A DNA stretch of 64,000 nucleotides from Flavobacterium subsaxonicum WB 4.1-42 = DSM 21790. Its GTDB lineage: Bacteria > Bacteroidota > Bacteroidia > Flavobacteriales > Flavobacteriaceae. Shown in pieces: positions 8,407 through 16,423 of this stretch. The stretch is from assembly GCF_000422725.1 (NCBI RefSeq), contig NZ_KE383911.1:62001-126000 (forward strand). The letters run 5' to 3'. Within the stretch, counting starts at the first letter, position 1. Each line of letters starts with the position of its first letter. The notes beneath the pieces were generated by a model. That model was given only the letters and a program-made list of their open reading frames with translations. It did not search any database and was not told the DNA's origin. The translations under genes and the position numbers were made by a program.

Positions 8407-10299
8407 CTATTTTTTGTTTTTATCTTTTTGCTGCTCCTGGGCCTGCTCCATCATTTCCTGCATTTTACGCTGAAAACGTCCCTGCGTTTTAGGCTTGGTC
8501 TTGTTTTCCTGTATCATGGCATGAATTTTCTCTTCTTTTACAATGTGGTTTTTAATTACATACATAATACCAATTGTAATAAGGTTAGAGATAAAGTAGT
8601 ACAAACTTAAGCCCGATGCATAGTTGTTAAAGAATATTAGCATCATTACCGGAGAAATGTAGATCATTATCTTCATTATCTTGCTCATATCCGGCATACC
8701 TTCCTGCGGAGGTGCTGCCATAGACTGGTCGCCTGTTGTCATCCTCATGTAAAAGAAGATGGCTACCGATGCCAGTATTGGAAACAAGCTGATGTGGTTA
8801 CCGTAAAACGGAACGTAAAACGGCAGGTGCACTACGGCATCATACGACGATAAATCGTTTGCCCAAAGGAAACTTTGCTGCCTGAAATCAAAGAACGACG
8901 GGAAGAACTGGAACAACGCATAGAATACCGGAATTTGCATTACCGCAGGTAAACAGCCCGCCATGGGGTTTACACCTGCTTTGGTATACAGCTTCATGGT
9001 TTCCTGCTGTTTTTTCATCGGGTCTTTTTTATACTTTTCGTTAAGCTCTGTTATTTCAGGTCGGATAACCTTCATTTTAGCCTGCGATAAGTACGACTTG
9101 TACGTTACCGGAGACATTATAAGCTTAATAAGTATTGTAAATACTATAATGGCAATACCGTAAGATAAGAAACCGCTTAAGAAAGTAAATAACGGTATAA
9201 AGGCATAACGGTTAATCCAGCCAAAAATGCCCCAGCCCAATGGCATCACCTCATCAAGGTTACGGTCGTAGCTGTTAAGTATTTTATAGTCAGACGGGCC
9301 ATAGTACCAGTTCATGTTATAGCTAAGCTCGCCACCCTTAAATTCAAGAGGCATTTTTGCTGTAAACTTTTTGGTATAAGTAGTATCTATCTTATCATCT
9401 TTAACAAGGTTTTCAGATGTTAAGTCGGCCGTTTTAAACGGTGTATCGGTTAGAAGTATCGACGTAAAAAAGTGCTGTTTAAACGCTATATAACTAACGT
9501 TTTCTGCCTTATCGGCATCATCGCCACCTTCGCTAAGGTTGTCATCTTTACCATCTTCGTACTCGTATACCATTTTAGTATAACGGTTTTCATACGATAC
9601 ACTTTTCTCGTTTCTGTACGCTTGTAAATCCCACTCCAAATCCATTGGTTTAGAAGTGTCTACAATTTGGGCAAGCCCCTGCGAACGGATAGAGAAATCA
9701 AGCATGTAATCATCCGGCTTAAGTACATAACGGTACTCTAAAAACTGGTTGGCACCGGCTTTAAGCCTCATGGTTAATACCTGGTTCTGGCCTTCGGTAG
9801 TAACAACCGGCTCAAAATACATATCGCTTGTATTAAGTATGCGGTTATCGGCCGTTTTAAACTGAAGGTTAAAGTTTGCGTTGTTACCTTTAATAAGTTC
9901 TACGCGCTTGTTAGAACCTTTGCTAAACTGCTCGTAACTGTTAAGGTTAGCCTCGGCTATATAACCACCTTTGTTGGCTATGCGAAGGGTAAGCAGTTTA
10001 CTATTAATTTCTGTAACGGTATCTTTAGCAGATGGCAACGTTGCGCTGTAAGCAAAAGCCCCTAACGAACCTTTTAATTTTTGAATTCGTACCGAATCGC
10101 TTAAAGTAGAATCTGTAACAGCAGCTGTTTTTTGCTCAGGTATTTGTTTAGCCTTTGCTTTGTCTACCTGCTCTTTTTTTGCCTTCTCACTACTCTCTTT
10201 TTCGTTTTCTGCACTGTTGTTGTATATCATGTATAGCAACAGCACCATTATTAAACCGAAGCCGATGATGGTTTTTAAGTCTAACTTTTTTTCTTCCAT
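8407..10299 (-). CDS. yidC: Membrane protein insertase YidC
   Basis: Inserts inner-membrane proteins with or independently of Sec. 630 residues. N-terminal membrane helix (~10-25) and a charged Lys/Glu linker, a large periplasmic beta-sandwich (~55-345), then the conserved 60-kDa/Oxa1 core (~370-585) with the cytoplasmic hairpin containing MSPVTYKSYLSQAKMK and five hydrophobic segments. The C terminus is a basic Lys/Gln-rich tail of about 35 residues that may contact ribosomes. It follows pyrG by 63 bp with no terminator between, a pairing common in Bacteroidota, so co-transcription is likely. Confidence 0.97.
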   Translation of the reverse strand: MEEKKLDLKTIIGFGLIMVLLLYMIYNNSAENEKESSEKAKKEQVDKAKAKQIPEQKTAAVTDSTLSDSVRIQKLKGSLGAFAYSATLPSAKDTVTEINSKLLTLRIANKGGYIAEANLNSYEQFSKGSNKRVELIKGNNANFNLQFKTADNRILNTSDMYFEPVVTTEGQNQVLTMRLKAGANQFLEYRYVLKPDDYMLDFSIRSQGLAQIVDTSKPMDLEWDLQAYRNEKSVSYENRYTKMVYEYEDGKDDNLSEGGDDADKAENVSYIAFKQHFFTSILLTDTPFKTADLTSENLVKDDKIDTTYTKKFTAKMPLEFKGGELSYNMNWYYGPSDYKILNSYDRNLDEVMPLGWGIFGWINRYAFIPLFTFLSGFLSYGIAIIVFTILIKLIMSPVTYKSYLSQAKMKVIRPEITELNEKYKKDPMKKQQETMKLYTKAGVNPMAGCLPAVMQIPVFYALFQFFPSFFDFRQQSFLWANDLSSYDAVVHLPFYVPFYGNHISLFPILASVAIFFYMRMTTGDQSMAAPPQEGMPDMSKIMKIMIYISPVMMLIFFNNYASGLSLYYFISNLITIGIMYVIKNHIVKEEKIHAMIQENKTKPKTQGRFQRKMQEMMEQAQEQQKDKNKK

Positions 10300-10362
10300 T
10301 TAGTTTTAAGATTGATTCACTTTATGCGTTCCGGCATCTGCCAAAACTTATGCGCTTAGCGC

Positions 10363-11979
10363 TTATTTACTTTTTTTTGCTACTGCAGCTTTAACAAAGC
10401 TTACAAATAGCGGGTGCGGGTTAGCAACCGTACTTTTATATTCTGGGTGGTATTGTACCCCGATAAAGAATGGGTGACTGTTTATTTCTATAATTTCTAC
10501 AAGGCCGGTATCAGGGTTTACACCTGTAGTGCTAAGGCCTGCATTTTGAAGCTCTTTAAGGTAAGCGCCGTTAAACTCGTAACGGTGACGGTGACGCTCT
10601 AAAATATCAGTTTGCCCGTTGTATATTTTGCTTGCAAGGCTACCATCTGTAAGTGTACATTTCCAGGCACCAAGGCGCATTGTACCACCTTTGTCTGTAA
10701 TTGTTTTTTGCTCTTCCATGATGTTGATAACCGGGTATGCCGTGTGCTCGTTCATCTCGGTAGAGTTAGCCTCTTTCCAGCCTAACACGTTTCTTGAAAA
10801 CTCTATAACCGCCATTTGCATACCTAAACAAATACCAAAGAATGGGATGTTGTTTTCTCTTGCAAAACGAACCGTTTCTATTTTACCCTCAATACCCCTT
10901 TCGCCAAAGCCCGGTGCTACAAGTATACCATCAAGGCCTGAAAGTTTCTCGGCAGCGTTTTCTTTGTCGATATATTCTGAGTGTACACTTATTACGTTTA
11001 CTTTAGTTTCGTTTGCCGAACCTGCATGTATAAACGCCTCTAATATTGATTTGTATGAATCCTGAAGCTCTACATATTTACCCACAAGGCCAATATTTAC
11101 GGTATGCTTAGGATTTTTAAGCCTGAAAAGGAACTGGTTCCATTGTTTAAGATCCGGAGTGTTCTTTTCTGGTAAGTCTAATTTTTTAAGCGATATTTTA
11201 TCTAAACCTTCTTCTAACATAAGGTTAGGAACATCGTAAATTGTAGAGGCATCGATAGATTGTATAACCGACTCTCTGGTTACGTTGCAAAACAACGCAA
11301 GCTTGTGCCTAAGGTCAGACGATAGTTCGTGCTCTGTACGGCAAACAAGTATATCGGCTTTAATACCGCTCTCCATTAATGTTTTAACAGAGTGTTGCGT
11401 TGGCTTGGTTTTAAGCTCGCCCGCAGCTGCAAGGTAAGGCACTAAAGTAAGGTGAATTACAAGGCTGTTGTTCTCGCCCAGATCCCACACTAACTGGCGA
11501 ACCGACTCAATGTAAGGAAGTGATTCGATATCACCTACGGTACCACCAATTTCAGTAATTACAATATCATAATCGCCCGAGTTGCCAAGGTGCTGCATGC
11601 GCTCCTTGATCTCGTTGGTTATGTGAGGTACAACCTGAACGGTCTTACCTAAAAATTCGCCTCTTCTTTCTTTTTCTATAACCGACAGGTAAACCCTTCC
11701 GGTGGTAACATTGTTGGCCTGGCTTGTAGGCACATTTAAAAAACGCTCGTAGTGGCCAAGATCCAAATCGGTTTCGGCACCATCATCGGTAACATAACAT
11801 TCTCCGTGTTCGTACGGGTTTAGCGTACCCGGGTCTACGTTAATGTACGGGTCAAATTTTTGGATTGTTGTCCTGTATCCCCTTGCCTGCAATAGTTTTG
11901 CCAGCGAAGCTGCAATAATTCCCTTACCAAGGGAAGATGTAACACCTCCGGTAACAAAAATATACTTTGTCTGATTCAT
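10363..11979 (-). CDS. pyrG: CTP synthase
   Basis: Converts UTP to CTP with glutamine and ATP. 538 residues, normal for the family. The synthetase domain starts FVTGGVTSSLGKG. The glutaminase domain begins near 290, with the nucleophile Cys in FGICLGMQMA and the His-Glu pair in YHPEYKS near the C terminus. The start is preceded by an unusually strong AGGAGG. The 40-nt leader is CAA-rich with no stable hairpin and begins at a run of six T after the -7 box, a possible site for nucleotide-sensitive transcription. Confidence 0.98.
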   Translation of the reverse strand: MNQTKYIFVTGGVTSSLGKGIIAASLAKLLQARGYRTTIQKFDPYINVDPGTLNPYEHGECYVTDDGAETDLDLGHYERFLNVPTSQANNVTTGRVYLSVIEKERRGEFLGKTVQVVPHITNEIKERMQHLGNSGDYDIVITEIGGTVGDIESLPYIESVRQLVWDLGENNSLVIHLTLVPYLAAAGELKTKPTQHSVKTLMESGIKADILVCRTEHELSSDLRHKLALFCNVTRESVIQSIDASTIYDVPNLMLEEGLDKISLKKLDLPEKNTPDLKQWNQFLFRLKNPKHTVNIGLVGKYVELQDSYKSILEAFIHAGSANETKVNVISVHSEYIDKENAAEKLSGLDGILVAPGFGERGIEGKIETVRFARENNIPFFGICLGMQMAVIEFSRNVLGWKEANSTEMNEHTAYPVINIMEEQKTITDKGGTMRLGAWKCTLTDGSLASKIYNGQTDILERHRHRYEFNGAYLKELQNAGLSTTGVNPDTGLVEIIEINSHPFFIGVQYHPEYKSTVANPHPLFVSFVKAAVAKKSK

Positions 11980-11982
11980 TGT

Positions 11983-12030
11983 AATTCCTCCTGTTGTTGT
12001 GTTGTTGTTGTAAAAAACGCTGCAAAAGTA
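11983..12030 (-). promoter_or_regulatory. pyrG promoter and CAA-repeat leader with canonical Shine-Dalgarno
   Basis: Minus strand: -7 box TACTTTTG at 12030-12023, then GCG followed by six T (12017-12012) where transcription should begin. An ACAACAACAA-type unstructured leader and AGGAGG about 8 nt before the ATG follow. Shine-Dalgarno sequences are weak or absent before most genes in this window, so this one stands out. Confidence 0.6.
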
Positions 12031-12223
12031 CGAAAATTAATTGATTGCAAAAGCAATTTACCAATGTAACGATTTGTTAATGCAACGATATGGTAGTTAG
12101 TCAATTATTATACCACTGGCAGCCTAAAATTTACTTTAGCATATTTGCTGACACATCGTCAGAAGTAGCCTACATAAAATAACGCAGGTATAATTCAATA
12201 ATGGCAGTGCTTAAAACAAGCAA

Positions 12224-12506
12224 TCACATTTTAGAAGGATTTTGTCTTGTATCAAACACCCTTAGCACATTAACGATTTCATCCTCGAAAGTATAAAGTA
12301 CTTTATAATTTCTAATAATAATTCTGCGGACATTAATTCTATATTCCTCGATTTGAAACTGTGCTGTGAACCATACTTTCTGCCGAATTAATTATATCAT
12401 TAATTATGCGTGCAGCTGCATCAGGAGATTTCTCAAAATAATATTCATAGATAGCGTCAATATCATTTTCAGCCTCTAATGTCCAGAATACATTAGGGCT
12501 ATTCAT
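12224..12506 (-). pseudogene. ParE/RelE-type toxin gene broken by a frameshift
   Basis: From the ATG at 12506, overlapping the antitoxin stop by 8 bp, the frame reads MNSPNVFWTLEAENDIDAIY and continues like a ParE toxin to about residue 48. It then runs into a TAG at 12341-12339, giving only 55 residues. One base removed around the sequence A-G-C-A-C-A-G restores the family C-terminal half in the next frame (QFQIEEYRINVRRIII, then YKVLYTFEDEIVNVLRVFD) to the TGA at 12224. The simplest reading is a single-base insertion in an otherwise well-preserved toxin. Sequencing error is the main alternative. Confidence 0.75.
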
Positions 12507-12747
12507 TTATTCGATACTTATCTTTTAATTGCTGAGACGTTTTTAAACGCCCTGCTTTAATATCATCAAAACCTTTTTCAATTTCTGAAATATATTGTGA
12601 TTTTGTCAATGACTTACCTGTAGTTGTGTAAGCGACTATATCGTCGATAGATTCATTTTTAATGCTTAGAATTTGTCTGATTTTCACATCATCTTCTAAA
12701 TGCATTAGCCAGTCTAATAATTCTAATTTTAATGCAGGATTATCCAT
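12499..12747 (-). CDS. Antitoxin of a ParE-type toxin-antitoxin module
   Basis: 82 residues, mostly helical, upstream of and overlapping the toxin frame (stop and toxin ATG share ATGAATAG), the classical type II layout. The C-terminal IEKGFDDIKAGRLKTSQQL resembles small antitoxins that pair with RelE/ParE toxins in Bacteroidota. No clear ribbon-helix-helix or HTH motif is identifiable by eye. The surrounding DNA is more AT-rich than neighbouring genes, which suggests acquired DNA. The gene is intact while its partner is not. Confidence 0.7.
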   Translation of the reverse strand: MDNPALKLELLDWLMHLEDDVKIRQILSIKNESIDDIVAYTTTGKSLTKSQYISEIEKGFDDIKAGRLKTSQQLKDKYRINE

Positions 12748-12809
12748 ATCGATTGTATATAATGTAAAATTACAAATAATAACGTAAACAAAATAAATTC
12801 ATTGCTATA

Positions 12810-13043
12810 TTACCTCGGCTTAGGGTACTGCTTTTTAATATTCTTTATTAAAATTTCGAGTCCGTTAAGCTTTAGTTCATACACCTGTTGCAGCATAAGC
12901 CCCAGTTCTCCTTTTGGGAAACCTTTGTTGTTGTACCAAACAACGTAATATTCCGGAAGGTCGATAAGATAGTAGCCTTCGTACTTGCCAAAGGGCATTT
13001 TGCTATGGGCAAGCTTTATAAGAAACTGGTGTTGGGCATCCAA
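12810..13043 (-). CDS. DUF3820 family protein, TTG start
   Basis: 77 residues matching the small DUF3820 family: MPFGKYEGYYLIDLPEYYV, then NNKGFPKGELG and a helical end. Family members carry about 15 residues before MPFGKY, which here (FLIKLAHSK) are encoded only if translation starts at the TTG at 13043. The first in-frame ATG is residue 16. A terminator-like hairpin ends 24 bp before that TTG, leaving little room for a promoter. Function of the family is not established. Confidence 0.75.
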   Translation of the reverse strand: MDAQHQFLIKLAHSKMPFGKYEGYYLIDLPEYYVVWYNNKGFPKGELGLMLQQVYELKLNGLEILIKNIKKQYPKPR

Positions 13044-13066
13044 AAGATAGGTGGTATTAGCGGGAA

Positions 13067-13095
13067 TAAAAAAACCCCTGTGTTAGCAGGGGCAA
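13067..13095 (-). terminator. Terminator-like hairpin directly upstream of the DUF3820 gene
   Basis: Minus strand CCCCTG, loop CTAACA, CAGGGG followed by seven T. It is a strong intrinsic-terminator shape although the previous gene already ends at the hairpin 13191-13218. It could be an attenuator in the DUF3820 leader or the end of an unannotated short transcript. Confidence 0.7.
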
Positions 13096-13190
13096 AAATA
13101 GCACATTGTTATAAATGGGGCTTATAAAATGGTGACTATTCAACTACAATCGAATATTTACATTGCAAATTTGCACAAAATTATAACCAA

Positions 13191-13218
13191 AAAAAATACC
13201 CATTAATGGGTATTTTTT
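13191..13218. terminator. Bidirectional hairpin terminator of the osmC gene
   Basis: AAAAATACCCATTAATGGGT continues into a T-run, a perfect palindrome 52 bp beyond the osmC stop. The 95 bp between this hairpin and the next (13096-13190) contain no ORF. Confidence 0.8.
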
Positions 13219-13269
13219 AGATATTTATTCAAAATTTGAATTTTATTCTTTTCAATCAGGATGTTTTAT

Positions 13270-13668
13270 TTACCAATTGAATACCACGTCTTTAACCATA
13301 TCCGGATGCAGGCTTTGGTGTACAGGGCACGTTAACGCTACACGCTCCAGTATAGTACGTGATTTTTCGTCAGCATCGCTTTTCATGCTAAACACTACTT
13401 TTATACCCGATATTTTTCTTGGTTCGGCCTGCATGGTTTTGGTAACCTCAGCTACAGACCCGTCAAGGCTAACACCCATATCACGGGCTTTAATACCCAT
13501 AACGGTAAGCATGCAGCTTGCCAGTGCGTTGGCAACGGTATCGGTTGGAGAAAACGCTTCGCCTTTGCCGTTGTTATCTATTGGTGCATCGGATATTATC
13601 TCGCTGCCCGATGCTATATGTATTGATGATGTGCGAAGATCGCCCAGGTATGTTACTTTAGATGTCAT
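13270..13668 (-). CDS. OsmC/Ohr-family protein
   Basis: 132 residues. The OsmC fold is recognisable: an early beta region with a G-K-G-E-A-F-S-P-T-D segment, the first peroxidatic Cys in NALASCMLTVMGIKA (~52), and the second Cys in RVALTCPVHQSL (~113). Members reduce organic or fatty-acid hydroperoxides in the cytoplasm. The start lies 3 bp after the LysM/binding-protein gene, so the two are co-transcribed, an unexplained pairing of a periplasmic protein with a redox enzyme. Confidence 0.9.
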   Translation of the reverse strand: MTSKVTYLGDLRTSSIHIASGSEIISDAPIDNNGKGEAFSPTDTVANALASCMLTVMGIKARDMGVSLDGSVAEVTKTMQAEPRKISGIKVVFSMKSDADEKSRTILERVALTCPVHQSLHPDMVKDVVFNW

Positions 13669-13671
13669 GTG

Positions 13672-15588
13672 TTATTGTGCTTGTATTACGTTAAAGTCAG
13701 TGTCGTATTGCATAATGTACACGCCCGTGTTATAGTTACCACCGTTTTGTGCCGTGTATATAAACCTGTTCTGCACTTGCTCTGATGCTTTTGTACCCAA
13801 AACCGTAACAAGGTCTTCGGGTTGAAAAAGGCGCAGTATGGCATCAAAAGTAACATCAAAACCACGTGTTGCGTAGGTAGACGGCGAGTAACCGTTCTTT
13901 TCCCTGAATACTTTTGCGAATAATAGGGTTTGCGGAGTTTCGTCGTCGCGCATAAAGGCCGGGTACAACATTTTAAGCTTGATAAGCCTTGCCAGCGGCA
14001 CCTCATCATGGTCTAACTTGTCAGTCTTATCCATTACAGCAAGCTGAATGTTATAGGTTGCCTGAATTTCTTCCAGCAGCTTTGTAGTACCTGCAATGGT
14101 AGTAATGCCCTCGGCATCTAAAAGCACGTAGTTAGGTTTATCTTTACTAAGCAGTGCCTTAATATTATCTGTAGTAATACCACCCTCTACAAAACGCGCT
14201 TCAGGAAAATTAGCCTTTATAAATTCTTTAGAGCTGGCCTTTTTAGCATCTACAATAGCCACCACATTGCCGCCTTTACTGCGCAGGTATTTTATAAGTG
14301 CCAGGCGCATGCTTTCGTCTGTTGGTATGGACTGGTACAGGTTTTTATAAGGTTTGCTGGCGTCTTTTGCCAGTGGCGATATTACCGGAATTGCCGGGAA
14401 CATAGCCGCTGCCGACTCTGCATGGGCCTGGAAAAACGGACCAATAATTACATCGGCACCTGAGATACTACCTTTTAAAGAAGACAGGTCAGACGATTTA
14501 GACGTTTCTTTAGAATCTACTATTTTTACCTTTAACGGAAGGCCCATTGCCTTAGCCGAATCTATTGCCACAAGGGCACCGGCATAAAAATCTAACGTAA
14601 GGTTGATGAATTTATCGGTACGCAGCAGTTTAGAACGCACCGTATCGCTCTCAACCCTGTACAGGTTAAAGGGCAACAGCAGGGCAAGCTCTTTTTGCTC
14701 TCCTTTTTTAATGGTAGCTGCCAGGCCTGTTATAGAACCCATAGTTGCAGGCAGTGCCACCGGGGTTGGCGCGTTGGTAGGCAATTTAAGCACCATACCT
14801 TCTTTAAGCCCGTCTTTAGCATCGGGGTTAAGGGCAACAATTTGCTCTTCGGTAAGGCCGGTGGCTTTACCAAGGCTGTAAAACGTTTCTTTAGGCTGAA
14901 CGGTATAATCTGTATACGCTTGTTTTGCAGGCACAGGAACCACTGCAGGGGCTTCTACCTCGGCAATAATGGCATCTTTAGCCAGCTTAAGCTTAAAGCC
15001 TAACGGCAGGGTATCTTTAACCTCTGGGTTAAGCTCTTCCAGCAATTGCAGCGACATACCAAATTTTTTGGCAATGCTGTATTTGGTTTCGCCGGCCTCT
15101 ACAACATGAAAAAAGTACGATGGCTCGTTTTTCTTAGCCTGTTGTTTTTCGGCCACTTTAGCCTGGGCTTCTACACCGCTGCCTTTAATAGGTATAACCA
15201 GTTGCTGACCCATTTTTAGGCCGTCCTTAAGTGCATCGGCATTAGCCTTTTCAAGATCGGGTACGGTAATATTGTATTTTTTGGCAATGCTGTAAAGGGT
15301 TTCTTTAGCAGCCACCTCGTGTACCTGGTTGGCCACTTTTGTAGGCTGCTCTTTTGCAGGCTCTGCAACAGGTTTGGTCTTGCCATCCGGTATAAGCAGT
15401 ATGGTATCAGTCTTTAAGCCGTTTTTGGCATCGGGGTTAAGGCGGTAAACATCGTACGGGGTAATTTTGTATTTTTTAGCAATGCTTGCCACAGTCTCGC
15501 CCTTTTCTACCTTATGTTTGGTATAATCCTGCGCGTAGGCAGACACAGAGCAAATAAGCGAAAAAAATAATACTACCAGATATTTCAT
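13672..15588 (-). CDS. LysM-repeat protein with a type 1 periplasmic-binding domain
   Basis: 638 residues from the ATG that begins a good signal peptide (MKYLVVLFFSLICSVSAYAQ); an in-frame start 6 codons upstream would spoil it. Four LysM repeats follow (about 22-65, 86-130, 158-200 and 222-265, each with a GET/KET-x-x-S-I/L-x-K core and ending L-x-I/L-P). From ~295 to the end comes a domain resembling type 1 solute-binding proteins (LALLLPFNLY, ADVIIGPFFQAHAES, FIKANFPEARFVEGG, GFDVTFDAILRL). Likely held on peptidoglycan by LysM, with the C-terminal domain sensing or binding a ligand or enzyme, comparable in principle to LpoA. No ABC permease is nearby. Confidence 0.85.
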   Translation of the reverse strand: MKYLVVLFFSLICSVSAYAQDYTKHKVEKGETVASIAKKYKITPYDVYRLNPDAKNGLKTDTILLIPDGKTKPVAEPAKEQPTKVANQVHEVAAKETLYSIAKKYNITVPDLEKANADALKDGLKMGQQLVIPIKGSGVEAQAKVAEKQQAKKNEPSYFFHVVEAGETKYSIAKKFGMSLQLLEELNPEVKDTLPLGFKLKLAKDAIIAEVEAPAVVPVPAKQAYTDYTVQPKETFYSLGKATGLTEEQIVALNPDAKDGLKEGMVLKLPTNAPTPVALPATMGSITGLAATIKKGEQKELALLLPFNLYRVESDTVRSKLLRTDKFINLTLDFYAGALVAIDSAKAMGLPLKVKIVDSKETSKSSDLSSLKGSISGADVIIGPFFQAHAESAAAMFPAIPVISPLAKDASKPYKNLYQSIPTDESMRLALIKYLRSKGGNVVAIVDAKKASSKEFIKANFPEARFVEGGITTDNIKALLSKDKPNYVLLDAEGITTIAGTTKLLEEIQATYNIQLAVMDKTDKLDHDEVPLARLIKLKMLYPAFMRDDETPQTLLFAKVFREKNGYSPSTYATRGFDVTFDAILRLFQPEDLVTVLGTKASEQVQNRFIYTAQNGGNYNTGVYIMQYDTDFNVIQAQ

Positions 15589-15688
15589 ACGTATGTTTTT
15601 AAACAATTAAGCCGCTGCAAAGTTAGTTTTTACAGCGGCTTAATTGCTAATTTTAAATACATAATTTTAAGTTAAAACACGTAAAACC

Positions 15689-16027
15689 TTACCTGTTTTT
15701 ACCTAAGACACCCTGTGTAAGTTGTTTAGAGTTAGCAGCAACACTGCTGTTTTTTGCTTTAGGCTTTACGTCCAGCTTTTTATCTACCGGTATTTGCAGT
15801 ACCATATTATAGCTAATGCCCTCTATTGCATCGGGATTATGCTTGTAAATATCGGGTGGCGTAATAAGGTATTTTTTGCAGATAAGCATTACTGTTTCGC
15901 CCTGCTCTACCCTATGTGCAACTAAATTTTGAGATTCTTCCTGCGCATTGTCTTTATCAGATTGGGCAACGGCAGTAAACATTGTAATAATTAACAATAA
16001 TCCGGTAAGTAAAGTTCTCTTCATCAT
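15689..16027 (-). CDS. Small secreted LysM protein
   Basis: 112 residues: signal peptide to V-A-Q, then one LysM repeat (HRVEQGETVMLICKKY through VLQIPVDKK) and a polar tail. The repeat is close to the first LysM repeat of the protein encoded 100 bp downstream (HKVEKGETVASIAKKY), including the I-T-P-x-D-I/V-Y and N-P-D-A features, pointing to a partial duplication. Role is presumably peptidoglycan binding. A start one codon later (second Met) is equally possible. Confidence 0.8.
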   Translation of the reverse strand: MMKRTLLTGLLLIITMFTAVAQSDKDNAQEESQNLVAHRVEQGETVMLICKKYLITPPDIYKHNPDAIEGISYNMVLQIPVDKKLDVKPKAKNSSVAANSKQLTQGVLGKNR

Positions 16028-16372
16028 GATTCGTTTTGGCCTTTAATTGATTAATAGTGTGGATTATAAATTTAAAATTTAATAATCTGTTATGTTAATC
16101 AAATTTTGACTTTAACACTTTTAACTGCCTGATTTTTAATATTATCATGGTAAATCTTACTAAAAAACGAGTTATTAAAAGTTATCAACATGTTAAGAGA
16201 TGGTTTGGGAAATATTTTCTTACGAAATTAAAATTTTACCTGATTTTCAATTTGGAGATATTGTTATAAAACTGACTACTTAATAGTGGTTTTCCTATTA
16301 ATAGATTGAAAAAACGTCGGATTTAACCAATAAGTGAATATTTTATGTAAAAAATGAATACCCACAAAATAC
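16028..16372. other. AT-rich intergenic region with no recognisable gene
   Basis: About 345 bp of strongly AT-rich sequence between the small LysM gene and the S9 peptidase terminator. One DnaA-box-like TTATCAACA occurs near 16180. I see no ORF, tRNA or clear repeat. It must hold the LysM promoter. Confidence 0.5.
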
Positions 16373-16402
16373 AAAAAAGGCTACATCGATGTAGCCTTTT
16401 GT
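16373..16402 (-). terminator. Terminator of the S9 peptidase gene
   Basis: Perfect palindrome AAAAGGCTACATCGATGTAG followed by CCTTTT, 22 bp beyond the gene's stop. T-runs on both sides. Confidence 0.88.
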
Positions 16403-16423
16403 AATATATTAAAAATAAGATAT

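Noticed and set aside
13672..15588. Amino-acid ABC transporter substrate-binding protein
   Set aside because: The binding-like domain is there, but four LysM repeats and absence of permease or ATPase genes make a transporter role unlikely.
16150..16350. Possible replication origin (AT-rich region with TTATCAACA)
   Set aside because: Only one DnaA-box-like sequence was found, and no dnaA, dnaN or other origin-linked genes lie nearby.
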